Assembly (NCBI GenBank): GCA_905221605.1
Contig: CAJNDS010002595.1
Coordinates: forward strand, 221,218-285,217
DNA from: Symbiodinium natans
Lineage: Eukaryota > Sar > Dinophyceae > Suessiales > Symbiodiniaceae
DNA length: 64,000 nucleotides
Direction of reading: 5' to 3'
In this document: positions 1 to 12,653 of the stretch, piece by piece
Layout of the letters: each line of letters opens with the position of its first letter
How positions within the stretch are numbered: the stretch's first letter is position 1
Position numbers and translations under genes: made by a program
Notes under the pieces: generated by a model
Seen by the model: only the letters and a program-made list of their open reading frames with translations
The model's database searches: none
Told to the model about the DNA's origin: nothing

Positions 1-1387
1 GCTCCAACTCTTCGGCCGGTCGCTCCAACTCCAAAAGAACCATCCGTGGGACGACTGCAAGGGGTCACAGAGAATACGGGAGTTCTTACTGAAAGCCCGT
101 GACGTGCGTGCACCGCGTCCTCGCGGTAGGCAGCGAGCTGAGCGTTGGCGAAGAGGGTGAGCATCTCATCCTTTTGCGCAGAGTCGTCTGCGAACAACTT
201 GCAGATTTTGCTTCATTTCGGAGGGATGTTTCGTGGGTTCAAGGCGCACTATAGCGTGCTGCACGCGTGCACCACAAGCGCCCCGCTTTGGAGATCTTCC
301 CGGTGACGGATCCACAGCCCAGCGCGAGGCTCCACCTGAGGAGTCGGGGTGCATGGAATCAAGTGGGGAAGGGCCCGGCATCTGGCAATGTCTATTCTAT
401 TCTATTTTGACAGAGGGCCCAGGGACAGAAGATGGGGCTCCCAAACCGGTCCAAGGCCTTTTTTGTCTCCTTCCCGCGCTCAGCGCTGGCGCGTGGGGAG
501 CTCGGGAAAGCTCAGAGCTGGTAAGGGTCCGCCACGGCTTCCTCGCCCTCGGGGACCAGCGGAAAGGTCCACGCTTCGGCCGAGGGGCGATCCTGAGCAG
601 ATCTCCGCAAAAAGAGTCCGCGATCTGCTTTTTGGGCTCTTTCGAACTCCCAGCCTGAAACGGCTCCTGAAACCCTTCAAAACGTTGCTGAAACCTCCTT
701 TTAGGGCACGCCGGGCACGCTGCCGCGGAACCAGCGCGCAGCTCCCCGGCGTGCGACGGACCTCTGCTGCCGCTGGCGCACCTTTGCACGCCTTGAAAGA
801 GGATGAGGAGGGATGAGGAGGGATGTAGGAGTGCTATACTTGAGTGCATGAACCCGTTCAGCGCAGCGTGGCGTAATGTAAGGCTCGGAGATGTATTGGA
901 TTCGTCTTAAATTGGATGAACTATCGGTAGAATGGCTCACCAGCTGTGACGAGCTGGAGTCTAGAAGTGCGACTGATAAAATTTACAGCATATTATAGCT
1001 CTTCGGCCAAGCAATGCCAAGCATCCACTCGCGTCGGCAACGCTGCTCTTCAGCCGGTCCGCCGGCTGCCTCCCACTCAGCATACAGGCGTCGCTCCTCG
1101 TTGGCATGTCTACGGAGCACATTTCAAACTGCACACAGCCAACAACAAGCACAAGAAACAGGCACGCAACAAAAGCACGCAGCAAGCGGTAACAAAAGCG
1201 AGCTGGTAGTTGGGGTGAAGACACGACACATCACTCCTCGAGCTGTGCAGCACGCTCCTTTTCGCAGAGGACGAGGCTTGCCAGGGAGGACTGGCAGCAG
1301 ACGTCGAGAGATTGGCAAATTGGCACACACAAACTTGAGAGAAGCTTTTTTGTTTAAGAAGCAGCAACATAGCAGCACGCTTTGCAC
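1..1387. other. No gene recognised
   Basis: The open frames here are short and low in complexity and show no recognisable domain or convincing splice context. The right part (about 1110-1387) is probably intron downstream of the exon that ends at 1388, because the minus-strand frame runs on past a good donor (CAG then GTGCAAAG). Confidence 0.4.
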
Positions 1388-2863
1388 CTGCGGTTCGATG
1401 CGCTGCAGGAGGCTCCACTCGATCTCGTCTCTCCGATCCGATGTGGAGAACTTTTCCAGGGCCACGCGGTACTTCTCCCTGGCCCGGCGCGCCCGCTCGG
1501 CTCGCAAGGCTTCCGCACGCGAAGCACGCGAAGCCTGTGCCGCATGGGACCCACCTGAGCCTGAGTCCCCTGCCAGCTCTGTCAGCTTCGGCGGCTCTGC
1601 CAGCTCCCCTGCCAGCTCCCCTGCCAGCTCCCCTGCCGGCTGTGCCGGCTCTGGCTCCACCATGGGTGCCACCTCGGCCACCTCGGCCACCTCGGCCACC
1701 TCGGCCACCTCGGCCACCTCCGTCCCTTCCTGGGCCGCCTGCCGCTGCCACTTCACGAGCCGCTGCAGAGCATGGTCGCTGTCCCTTTGTCTGCCCTTCC
1801 CTGCTTTCCCCTTCGCCGCGCGTCGCGAGGGGTGAGCGAAGGTGTGAACGAAGGGGTCCAGGGGCGGCAGGGACGCCTCGGTCGCCTCGGCGTCCAGGTC
1901 GGGCATGGTGAAGTCTGGCGGCGTTAGGGGCACAGAATCCTGTTCTTCCGGTACCTTCTCCTGTTTCGCAGCCCGCTTTTGCCGCCTCTTTCTCCTGATC
2001 TTTCCCAGCAAAAGCACAACATCCCTCTGAGTGTAGACCTGGTAACCATCGAAAAGGCTCCAATCGATGCGCCCCTCTGGCCCGATTCTTCGTCTTGGCC
2101 TTGGCTTTCGCAACTGAGCGAGGAACGTCTCCCGAAGATCGTCGAAGCACTTCGCACTCGTGGCCTCACTCAGGTTCTCCTCAGCCTCAGGCGCCTCCCC
2201 CTTCGCTCCCTTCTTCTTCGCTTGCTTCTCCAGGCGCCTCTGCAGCTGCGCCTTCCGCTCCTCGCGGCGGCGCTCCTTCTCCCGGCGGCGGTGCAGCGCG
2301 TGCTCCTTGCGGAGTGTCTCCAGCTCCGCCAAAGTCCGCTCGGCCGACAGGTCCAGCCGCGGAGGCACCGGCGCCGGTGCCTCCGATCCCTTCTTTTCCC
2401 CCCCCGTCTTCTCCAGCGCCGCACGCCTCGCGAGCACCTCTTCCTCCATACTGTGCGGCTTGGCTGCGGTTGATGGGGCGCCAACCACCTCCTTCCGAGA
2501 CCGCTTCTTTTCAGGAACCTCTTTGGGCTGAACCTTCTCCTTGGCTTCCTGGGCTTTCTGGGCTTTCTCGGCTTCCTTGGCCACGTCCTTGCCCTGCTGC
2601 GCGTCTGCCTGGCCGCCTTGGCCGCCTTGGCCGCCTTGACCGCCTTGAGCGTATCGCAAGGCCACCGTGGCCGCCTTCAGCTCCCGCTCAGCTTTGGAGG
2701 CACAAGAACAGATGCCACCCGTGCTCCCACAGCACTTGATCTCACGCAGCTTCGCGGAGATCTTCTGCAACGTCCCTGAGGCAGCCTTCATGCGGTCAAT
2801 GTCAGCTTGGGGATCTCCAGCAGCTTGCATCTGATGCATTTTGACAGCCATGGCTGCCTGAAC
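1388..2863 (-). CDS. Large charged host exon, function unknown
   Basis: This is a single 492-codon open exon, part of a larger gene. I chose the borders from an acceptor (CACTGAG) at 2864 and a donor (CAG then GTGCAAAG) at 1387, and the length is a multiple of three. Reading from the N-terminus one sees a Cys-containing stretch (KCCGSTGGICSC), a GGQ repeat, a long Lys/Arg/Glu-rich coiled-coil-like middle (RRREKERRREERKAQ), a more ordered part (IDWSLFDGYQVYTQRDV) and a six-fold AEV repeat coded by tandem 9-mers at about 1672-1722, followed by AGEL repeats. The closing EWSLLQ echoes the earlier IDWSLF. I do not recognise a family. It could be a structural or RNA-associated protein, but that is only a guess from composition. 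Confidence 0.6.
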
Positions 2864-3136
2864 CTCAGTGATAGCGCAGAAGAAGTGCACAAGAAAGCTG
2901 CAAGAGTCCTGACAATTTCTTATCAGCGGTAGTCGAAAGTGGCAGGTCGCTACGAAGCACTGGTTCCATGGACGAGCGCGGCATCTGATGATCTCTGCTT
3001 TGGGTCGGCGGGATGCGCCCATTTGGTGAAAACTTCGCTCCGACAACGACCGAAACATGCAGAAAGCCATGTGCACAGTTCAGAATCATGACATGTTCAG
3101 TAAAGCGATACATGCCAGAAAGCGAGTGTGCATGTG

Positions 3137-3168
3137 TAGATAGGTAGATAGACAGATAGATAGATATC
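3137..3168. repeat. (GATA)n microsatellite
   Basis: A short imperfect array of GATA/TAGA units interrupted by gtag and gaca. Confidence 0.8.
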
Positions 3169-6100
3169 ACTCTTCAAGCAGTCGCTGCTTGCCTACGTGG
3201 CGGATGTTCGTTTGAGAAAATCAAAGTATCACAGTAGTCTGTCGGATGCCAGCCCAGCCATGTGCCTAGTGCAAACTCAAGGAATGGCTGCTCAAGTATT
3301 CTCGGTCGTTCTGTCTGCGATTGGGTGGCACGCAGGGCGCGCACTGCACTGCAACTGGTACTCCCACCCTACGGTAGCAGCTTCAGCAGCACTGGCCCTA
3401 GCAGCACCTACGTTGAAACTGACGCAAAACGCCTTCCCGTAAGTTGGGAGGAGCGAAACTCGAGAGACAGCTTGGGTAAACTCCCGGTTCCTCAAGCGCT
3501 TCGAAGCTTCAAAAAGGGCCCAAACCGGAAGCCCCGAACTGCACCAAAATTCGCTCTCTTGACTTGGAACCTCCAAGTCGAAACTGCCCAGAACTGTGCG
3601 CTCGCCATTCTTGGTGAACGCTGCGGTCCATTGGCTCTTACCTCAGTGCTTCGGGGGATTTTGGAACAACTTTGGGTCGCGTGAGCTTTCCGGAGTACAA
3701 AATTCTCAAATTATGGGGACTTTGCGAAGGAGGTTTTCAGGCTAGGCCAACAAAAAGGCTTTGGGGCCGGCGCCGAGAAGTCGAACACACTTCACTCTTT
3801 TCGGCTCTGCCTGGCTGCATTGCTAAGAGGTACTTCGAAGCATTACCGGAAACGGCTCCTGGCGTTGGAGGGTGAATGCTGCCAAGCGGATGTCAAGGTG
3901 CATCTCCGCACATTGAGATAGCGGGCCTGACCTCCCCGGGACGCGGGAAGTCCCAGCTCAGCAGCAAGCTTGCGCACGCGTCCCGCCAGGTCCAGACTCG
4001 ACTCATCCCCCGCCATCCAGCCGCGCGGCCGAGTGGCGAAAGAACTTCATCTAGAGCCCTGATTATTACGAACCAGACATTTGCTGGGCCTGCGATCTGC
4101 TGGGCTTTCAATCAAGACATACTCTGATCTGCCGCCCCCCACTCTTCACGATGTCCATGGTGCAGTACTCCCATCCATTCCCTTGAGACCAAGCACACAG
4201 AGCATCCAGCTTGCGGTGTAGTAGTTAGTCTAGTTTCCCAACCCGAGGGAGCCCTAAAGCTTCAAGAAGTGAGCTGTCCCCAACAAAAAACACCTAAGCC
4301 ATCCTGATTCATGCGAATCCATCCTAAACCGCCTGAACCCTGTGGGCACCTGGAGGGCTTCGGAACCCTGAAACCCGGAAAAACACCATAAAACACCCTA
4401 AGCCATCCCTACCCGACATGACTTGGGGAGTGGAGGGCTGGGAGCGCGGCTCGCCCACCACAACCGGAAAGCGCCGGAGCTCCTCGGCATGCTCCTGCAC
4501 CTGATGTTGATGTCAGGGGTTTTATGAGGCTTGGGGATCTTGAGTTCTTCGGGGTTGGCTTCTACCATGGCAAAGTGATGGCTTAGGGCCGGTTTGGGGG
4601 GGTTAGCGGTTAGAGGATTTCCTGCGGCTCGTGCTGCCACCAGGGCACTGCACGCAAGTGTTGCGCAAAGGTCCGGCCATGCCACTCGTTTTCAAAGCAG
4701 TGGTACCTTGCAGGTTGACAGAAAACAGACAGTGCACCCCTTCTATGCATCCGTCGTGATTCAGCAGTAGGATGCAAAAAGGTTCTTGCTTGCGCCGCTC
4801 CAAGACCCAGGCCAGTGCACTTCAAAGCAAACCTCGGCAGCACAGTGCAGGGCCCAGTGCAGGGCCCAGTGCAGTGCATGGTGGCATGGTGCCCTCATCC
4901 CTTCCAGGATCAACCCCCACAAACAGCTCTCGCAAGAAAGCCCAGCTCGCGGCGTTGGCATGGCACTTCCCGCCCATTTCCTGGCTCGGGGGGCATAAGG
5001 GTCGGGGACAACCCGGGAACCCTAAACCCGAAACCCGACAAAGACCCATGGGACCCGTTGGAGCAAACGGTCGTTCTCTTTTAGGTCTTTTTGGGTTCTG
5101 TGACCTAGCCGCCGAGCCCCGCAAGCCCGGGCCCCAAACGAGTGCCTCCCAGCGGGCCACGAAGCCAGGAAGAGGTCGCTGAAAGACTGGCCTCCGGGAG
5201 GCGTTAAGGGTTGGAGTATGTTAGAGTTGAAAGTTGAGGATCTCGGAAGTCTTGGAGGAGATCTCTCTTTTGTGCTGATCGCGAGAAGAGATTTGCAAGT
5301 CTAAGTGCAACCAGCAGGCAGGACCACGGTCACATCCTCGCGCAAGCCAGCGCGTCGAATGGCCCGGACCTGGCCATCGCCATGTCACCTCACGAGCCTA
5401 CAGAGCTTGCACATCCATGAACCCGAAAACCGGGACGGGAAGGCAGCACGATCGTAGAAGTTGCACAGGACATCCGTGGGGACCTGCAGTGCACACGCGA
5501 AGCAGACCTCGAATCTCCAAAAGCGGAGTCACTCATCGGGGCATGGATGGCCCAATTGGCCCAGGCACCTCCGGCGACGGCTCATTGCCTCAACACATGT
5601 CTCGCTTCAAAGCGCCGACGTTCTCTTCAACATCCTTACTCTTACAGGTCTGGGCTCCAGGCACACAGCGATGCCCGTCACCGCCTTGCGGCCGCGATAG
5701 CGGCGCGCCACGATGCGCAGCGCCCTCAGGGACTCCTCGCGACATCTTGCACCCCACCGCAAGAAGTGCTTAGCATTCGGGCAACGCACATGGACATGCA
5801 CGGGCGGCACACGAACACCAGTGTTGCAGCTCCGGGGCCTCGAAACGCCAGCTCTGCCACTGCCACTTCAGGGGAGGTCGCTGCCTGCGGCCTGAATCTC
5901 CAAACCCCCCAAAATGCACAGCGCGGAGCAGCGCAGCATGGAGAAAGCGGGGCAGAGCCAGCGATGCAGAAGGCTGTGGATGGCCGTGGATGGCCGTGGG
6001 CTCTTCCGGGTGCCCCGCCGCAAGGCGCCTCGCCGCTTTCGCCACCGGGCGCACCATGGAGGTCCAGCAGCACCTGGAGCCCAAACTCCTCCGCCTCGCG

Positions 6101-6603
6101 AGAGCTTGGAGGGATCAAGTGCAAGATCTTCCATGCTGGATTCGGATACTGCATGCCCCTTCACAGTGCGACTCAAAACCCTATCATGAAACATATCTCT
6201 GGTGCAGAAACCGACAAACTGTGAATCAGAAATGCCTGTGCCACTGATGCAACCGCAAGAAAACTTTAGTTCACGCAACAACCGGCGCCTGGTCTCTTGT
6301 AGCTGTTCTTCTAGTGTGTTCAGGGTACTCTAACAACTACAGACTTCGCATGGAATTGCAATTGTTTTGAATTGCTGGGGGATGTCCGGGATGTTCCCTG
6401 CTGTGACATGCGATCCAAGGCCACGGCCCAAGCGACTGCGCGATCCAAGTAACGCAGCGCTGGGCCCTGCAATCAGATGTTGACTCGAGGAGACGCACTG
6501 TTTGGCCTAACCGTTGGCCTAACCCCTCCCCGCTCGGGAAATCCCCGAACTTCTTGTGCGAAATAGCACACTCGCGTCCGCCTCGAAGGGATCTCGCGGC
6601 GCG

Positions 6604-6631
6604 CGCGGCCGCGGCCGCGGCCGCGGCCGCC
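6604..6631. repeat. (GCGGCC)n microsatellite
   Basis: About four and a half perfect units of the self-complementary hexamer GCGGCC. Each unit is a NotI-like palindrome, so the array can fold on either strand. Confidence 0.8.
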
Positions 6632-8204
6632 GCTTCGGGGTACCCGGGCGGCCTCTCGGAACAAAGATGTGGAACTGGACCGTTTGCATTCAGAACAATG
6701 GGGAGAACAGAGGAGAGGGAAGGCGGAGAACAAGTCCACCCGTTTCGCTCATGGCCTGCCCCAACCTTCAGGCGCACGCGGCTTCGCAGGCCGACCGGCA
6801 GGCTGACAGAAAGTGACAGGGGAGATCATGGAAGAGCGCATGGGGCGTGCCCTCATCTGTCAAAGTGGGCCTGCTTTTGTCTCTCGTGCTTCCCAACACA
6901 ATCCTTTGAGAGCGGTCTCAACAAAATGACAACAGATGCACAGCTTCTAAACTCAAGCTGAAAAACGCGAATGACACAAGAAATGAATGCACTCTATGCA
7001 TGCGCAATGCGCTCCACTGTACGAATGCACTCTACTCTGTCCGAGTTGCCAGTATCCGAAGGGAACTCTCACAGCATTGAGGCCCGCCGCCTCACCAGCA
7101 GGGCTAGGGCAGTCTTCATTCTATTTACAGGTCTCGATTGGACCTGGCGCGATCCAGCGCGCGGTGCCAGTGCGATCCCACAACAACCCCGCACCTGAAT
7201 GGCTTGGAAGTCGTGCCGGGTCACAAAGTTCTCGCGGTGCTGCCGCAAGGCTTTCAGCCCGTCGGCGTGCCTCTGACCCCGACTCCGACCCATCCCCTGA
7301 CACCCCTCATATCCCCCAACTTCCCTGGAGATCGCATCAGAATGACAGAATGTTAAACTGTGCTATTAACCTGCTATAAATGGTGTTCCATGGTGTTCCT
7401 CCGTAGGCGCTGCATCAACTCCCACTCGCACTGCGGATCGTGCTTGCCAGACCTTAGCTGCTTAGCTCTCGCGCAGCTCCAACATGGACATTATGGCAAG
7501 GGGTCTCTCTCATGGTACAGTACGAGTAACAAAAAGGGCCATTGCTCAGTGCTGGTGCCTTCCCTAGCCACACCCATCTTTCCCGGGTGGCCTTGTATGC
7601 CTTTCACAGGGATCGTGCAGGGGCGTGTCGAGATTCACGAGCCAGTGATCTGAACCAGGTAAAGGACGCCAATACTCTCCCCACCTCCAGTTCAAACCTT
7701 TTCATGCAGCAAGTTCCGCCACCAGGTTTTCACTTAACTCCACAGTGGCACATGAGGCGGAGATGGTGGAGGCACTTGAGCAGACAACCGCCTACAAAAA
7801 GAGAGAGCAAGCATGCACACAAGATGGGTCACTGCATGGGCATAAGAAGTCAAGCCACTCGCGCTGCGAATGGCCCGGCTCCGGGAAGTCCTCCAAAGGC
7901 AAAATGAGAACGAGAGCTCTGATCCGAAAATTCCGAAAGCACCCAAGGATGTCCTTGGCATGCTGGAAGAGCTGCCAGGAAGGGCCGGGCTCCTGAAAGC
8001 ATCAAAGCAAGACGAGCGGGTTCCAGAAGCTGAGCCTGCCTTGAGATGTCCTTTTTTGAACCCTTAAGAGCCTCAAGAGTCAAAGAGGGGTGGGAAAAAA
8101 GAGGGGGACCCCGAAGCCCCGCAGCTCCAGCAGCAGCCAGCCGCCGAGGCTGACACCGCGCCAGGGCCTCTGCAAAGGCTTTGGGGGGGCTTACGCCATT
8201 GGAA

Positions 8205-8223
8205 GGGGGGGGGGGGGGGGGGG
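8205..8223 (+). repeat. Poly-G run of 19
   Basis: Nineteen consecutive G residues on the plus strand. Similar long G runs occur at 10,863-10,880 and 14,418-14,498. The exact length may be affected by sequencing. Confidence 0.8.
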
Positions 8224-9380
8224 CGCCACCTTATTGGGTTTAGGGGGTCCCACTATTTCGGGGGGTGGATATTCGGGGTCCCTCATGATCGTAAGCCCCC
8301 ATTGAAGAAAGCCCCAAGAAACGCTCAGCATTGGTCTGCCTCTCTCGGGAGCCATCCATGGCGGAAAGAGTGCTCCGTGGGAATCTCTACACACTCTTTG
8401 CAGAACCTTGCAAGCCTTCTGACTCTTGCATGACACGCTGTCACCTACATTGCGAGTCACCAACATTCGCGAAGAGCGGTGCCATGATGTGCCATGTGCA
8501 ACATGACTCGACCCCCTTATGCGCAACTGCTGCCGGCTGCGAGCCAGTTAGGGGTAAAGCCAGAATGCCACGCATCAGAAAAGGGCGAGCTTCCGAAAGG
8601 ATGCTACTGGATGTTGGCTTGCTAGCAACCCCTAAATTCAAGAGCTTTCTTGAGCGCATGGCTCGAATTGTGAGAGTCGTTTAAGTGAAAACTGTGCACA
8701 TTAAAACTCTCAGGCCAAGAGATCCAAGGCTGGCATGCGAAGGAAAAGATACCTGCCTCCTCGAGACCGTCGAGACCTATCTCCTCAAGCATTGAACTAA
8801 GCCGTCGGTGGCCTGGTGGACTCAGTTGCTGAAGGCCTCTCCACGCCTGGCATGGCATCACCGCACAGTCACAATCCCACTTTCGCAATCTTGTACACCA
8901 TGACATCCTCTCTAGTTGTTTTTTGTCCATGCTTCCTGCGCCAGTCATGCTGCGAGAGCTGCTGGTGTCGCACGCAGCTTACCAATTGGGCTGGGCTTTA
9001 GCTCCTTGTGCGGCGGCTTGAGGTCTGAGTTGGCTCCTAGTCTTCCTTAAACCTCCCAGCCAAAGCGCCAACACCACGCCAAAAATCACTGCAGCCAGCG
9101 GACACCGGAGGCTTGACGAGGCCGATGCCCACGGCCACGGCCACGCCGGCCAACCTTTAGCTAACTTAGACCCCGGAACCAACCAAACTCACGAAAGAAG
9201 TCTGACTCGTATTGACTCTTCGGGGCATACGGGACACTGCAATTCAGTCATACGTGGCACGATGTCAAAAATGAAGCCTTTTCTTCAAGGAGTGCTTCCC
9301 AAGATGCCCGGGAACGGCCAGAAGAAGAGCCACGAGCCTGGGCTGCACACTTCGCACCTCCAACTCTCGTGCGACGTGAA

Positions 9381-9428
9381 GGCGTGGAGGCGTGGAGGCG
9401 TGGAGGCGTGGAGGCGTGGAGGCGTGAA
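9381..9428. repeat. 8-bp tandem repeat (ggcgtgga)n
   Basis: About six copies of ggcgtgga, the last altered to ggcgtgaa. It lies just downstream of a minus-strand candidate exon that encodes a membrane segment, so it is probably in the following intron. Confidence 0.75.
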
Positions 9429-11151
9429 GGCGCTTCCTTCGGCCCTCGGGCCGCCACGCGCCGTAGCTCGGCAGCAGCGTCAGAGCTGCCAGCGCCCCAG
9501 CCAGCAGCCCCAGGCCTTCGGCAGCTTCGGCTTTTTGTGACCAGTTGAGGCCCCCTCTCTTGATCTCTTTTCAAAGGCGGTGCGCACCTCCGATGGCGAA
9601 GGTGAAGCCACCGAACTTGCTGGCAGCCAGACCTAACAAGCATGCGAATGGCCCCATTCACTGCCCTCATCGCCATGGGACATCTGTCCTCGAGCTGCAC
9701 AAGGGACTTCACGGAGACGGGAGTACAAATGATGGTGAGACACGGAGGACACGACCCGCTACGTTGTTTCGATCGGATGCCGACGCAAATAATATGAATA
9801 ATGAAGCCACGCCGCTCTCCACGGTGGAAAGGAGGCCGCCGGACTCCAAGAAGCTCAGCCTCTCAATGGCAGGAGGCGCAAGCTCGAGTGGACTTGACAC
9901 CCAAAACTCCCAAAACTCCCGTTCTTACCATCCCTAAAACCCAACTGCAAGAACTTAGAGTTGCAGGGCTGTGAAAGTAACATTTTGCTGTTGTTGTTGT
10001 CCTTGTCCATGTTGGTTCAAACTCTCTGGTTTGAGTGCAGGGTTAGGGAAGAAGGCAAGGCGTGGTTCGTTGGAGTTCAGGAAGATGGGTGTTGGGTGTT
10101 GTGATTTTATGGTGGGTTCGAGCGGAGGGTTGTTGCAAATAACTTTTCCGAAAACAACAACATACTCCAACCAGTACGTTTAAGGGATCAAGCTTTAGGT
10201 ATGACCTTCAGCATTTCAGTCGAGTGGGGCCTGCCACTCTACTTTACGGGAAGCCCTTACGAGCTTCGAGCTCTCATGTCAAGCAGCGAGACGGGGCTTG
10301 ATCTCTCCCCTTCCTTTCTGTACACCCCCCCCCCCTCCCCCGCCCTGTGGGAGCTGCCCAAACACCTCAAAAAGGGCGAAAAATCCGATGCTGCGGGATG
10401 CTGCGGGGTTCCAGGGTGTGGGCTGCCAGACCACACCAAACAGCACGAAGGTACCTGACCCCATCCTTCAAAACCGGAGTTTTTTGAAACCCTCCCTGCG
10501 CATTCTACACCCCGCGTTGGGCCGGCCCGGCTGGCGCAAGTGGTTACAATTACGGCAACATTCGGGTCCAGTTACCTGCCCGAACCTCCATCCTCTGCTT
10601 GTTACTGCTACATTTCTCGGAACTATTGCCCGCCTGAGCTACTCAGGCAACTTTTTGTACAATAGCTTACCTGCTGTCCTGAGCACCGTGTCATGTGATC
10701 CCGTGCCAGTTTGTCCTTAAGGCCGAATAATTAATAACTGCATCAGAATCTGAGCCTCAAGGCCTCGTGAGGACAAAAAACTGGGGCTTTGGCAACTTCA
10801 GGTCTTCCGTCAGCGTAAGCGGCCGGTCCACCAGGGAGCCAGCAAGGCCTGGCAATCTAATTTGGGGGGGGGGGGGGGGGACATGGGGCTCGGGGGGTTG
10901 AACACTTGTTGGTGACTCAAACCCTGCTTCCCAGCTCAGGCCACGGCTGAGCAGGCGGTTGTCCTCCAAGAAGGAGAGGAGGCGCTTCTGCTCGACGGTC
11001 TCAGAGGGCTCGGGGTTCCCAAAACCCCTCAACTTTCAAGAAATTTCCGGGATGGAGCCCGAAAAAAAGGACCCTAACCTCGAGCCTCCAGCAGCGAGGC
11101 GGAGCGGCTGACCTCCTGAGACTGGAAGCCGCTCTCGCCGTAGCTGACCTC
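9429..11151 (-). CDS. Second DUF1118/RIQ-like exon group (multi-exon, partial)
   Basis: Candidate minus-strand exons in transcription order are 11151-11079 (EVSYGESGFQ..., acceptor CACTCCAG, donor GTTAGG), about 11011-10928 (KRLLSFLEDNRLLSRG), 10848 to about 10775 (GSLVDRPLTLTEDLKLP), 9632-9588 (SKFGGFTFAIG, donor GTGCGC) and 9530 to about 9429 (a membrane helix, GLGLLAGALAALTLLPSYG). The last two join in phase across a GT-AG intron. Repeated LLS.xE..xLLS units followed by membrane helices are the pattern of plastid DUF1118 (RIQ-type thylakoid) proteins; here that is inferred from short matches. A further frame at about 9140-9040 (VAVAVGIGLVKPP) may be the next exon. These exons follow the related group at 11.7-12.65 kb on the same strand, so the two may be one fused gene or tandem copies. 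Confidence 0.38.
10863..10880 (+). repeat. Poly-G run inside an intron
   Basis: About 18 consecutive G on the plus strand, immediately upstream (minus strand) of the exon that begins at 10848. On the transcript it forms a C-rich polypyrimidine tract before the acceptor. Confidence 0.7.
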
Positions 11152-11699
11152 CTGGAGTGAACGCGGCTTATGGCAGAAGGATGCCAATGCTGATGGGCCG
11201 TAGGGCACTTCTTGAGGAAGGTACTGCGATGTCGCTTTTCATTGCAAAGATGCAGACTCCTTGATCTACGTTCTCACAGCAGGGTAGGGAAAAATCCCAG
11301 TCAGTCATTTCCGGTTTTGTCCGTCTTTGCCGCTATGCCGCTATGCTCGGCCAGAAAACTTCGATCAGGGCCCCTTTCTCTAGAGACTGAACCCGACAGC
11401 GCGTGCTGATGTGATGTTGAACTGTTCTGGGGTCGCTGCCTCCAAGCCCCAAGCTCCCCAAATTTGGCTCTCTTTGGTGCTCTCCAACGGGGCGGCGGCC
11501 ATAGGCCACGTTTAGGGGCCCATTCTGCCCCACGCCTTCTCGGTGACATCGATGGCACGCGTCCTCGCAGGCCGAGAATCGAGGCTCAGTGTGACCATTT
11601 CAAGGGAGAGCTCTGTCTGACTCCCTTTTTGCAGCAACCGGTTTAAAGAGCACCTGATACATCTCTACACGGCCCCGGCTAAGAACCTCCCTGAGCCCA

Positions 11700-12653
11700 A
11701 GGTTGCTCTTTTTATCTCTTTTTGCTCTCCTCCGTGTGCCGCCGAAGATGAGGAGGATGACCAAGGCGCCGGCGCCGAGAACCAAAGCCGGGGCGCCAAA
11801 GGCACCTTCGAAAAAAGAGACAGAGAGAGACAGAGAGAGAGAGAGAGGAGAGAGACAGGGTTCCTGGTCTTGCTGGCTTCGGGTTGTACCTGGGTGAGTG
11901 TTCGCATCAGTCCAAGCAGCCGGTCAAGAAGTACTGGAAGAAGGAGCCCTCCGGATAGGTGACGCAGATGAAGGACAGGGCAGCCAACACCCCGGCTCCT
12001 CAGAAGAGGGAGCAAACTGGGCTTAACCTGGCCCTACAAAGACCTCGGTTCGGGCTTCTTCTCAGCGGAGTCCTGCCAGCATGAGGAAGGGAGTGGAGCC
12101 ATTGGTCAAGACCTAGGCATGGAAAGTCATGACCCTCAAGCACACTCGAACCTTTTTTAGGCTGCCTCGCACACAGCTTTACTGAGTCCTTTAAGGCAGC
12201 CCAAAAGGCACTCACAGAAGAGGAATCTGAAGAACCGATTCATAAACCAAAGCCAATTGCAAATAAGCCAAAAACAATTGCACTCTGCCACTGCATGTCA
12301 CCCTCACCCGTTGTTCTCGACATCCTATCAGAAGTCGGCAACCAAAAACCTGAGAGCTAAACCCTGGGCGAACATCTTCATTAAGCATCCTTCAGCTGCG
12401 CCACATTCTCTGCCAGGCTCAGCAAGTTCAGCTTCTCTGCCAGCTTCAGGAGCCCCAACTCCTTTCGCTCTAGGGTATAATCTGGGAGGGTGCCCCGCTT
12501 CGGGGCATCCTCCCCTTCTCGCAATCCGGACTGAATCCGGACTGCTGCACTCATCCGCGCGCCACAAAAAAAAAAAAAAAAAAACCTCTTTTCGCGCCTC
12601 AACCGTGCTCACCTTGACGCCAGCCCTCTCTGCACCGGAGAGGAGACCCAAGT
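11700..12653 (-). CDS. DUF1118/RIQ-like plastid membrane protein (multi-exon, partial)
   Basis: Minus-strand exons in order: 12653-12613 (LGLLSGAERAGVK, donor AAG then GTGAGC), 12467 to about 12390 (KELGLLKLAEKLNLLSLAE), 11998-11921 (GVLAALSFICVTYPEG, acceptor CTTCTGAG, GC donor) and 11805 to about 11700 (APALVLGAGALVILLIFGG). The first two join in frame. The LLxLAE..xLLSLAE helix repeat followed by two membrane helices is characteristic of plastid DUF1118 proteins, whose plant members (RIQ1/RIQ2) influence thylakoid stacking and energy quenching. If that holds, this is a nucleus-encoded thylakoid protein. The N-terminal transit peptide was not found and the 3' end is unclear, since the last frame stays open to 11,600. 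The main alternative is another small plastid membrane protein with similar helices. Confidence 0.45.

Larger units (their letters stand above)
2864..9380. other. Long stretch without a supported gene
   Basis: Only scattered short open frames are visible, none with a domain or a consistent exon chain. The stretch holds simple repeats (listed separately) and short internal duplications such as gcagggcccagt at about 4847-4878. Some frames near 7,870-8,060 on the plus strand have protein-like composition, but no splice context supports them. It is probably intron and intergenic DNA. Confidence 0.4.

Noticed and set aside
1110-2150. Overlapping minus-strand frame of 346 codons in the first host exon
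   Set aside because: It is a shifted reading of the AEV/AGEL repeats and lacks the consistent composition of the 492-codon frame.
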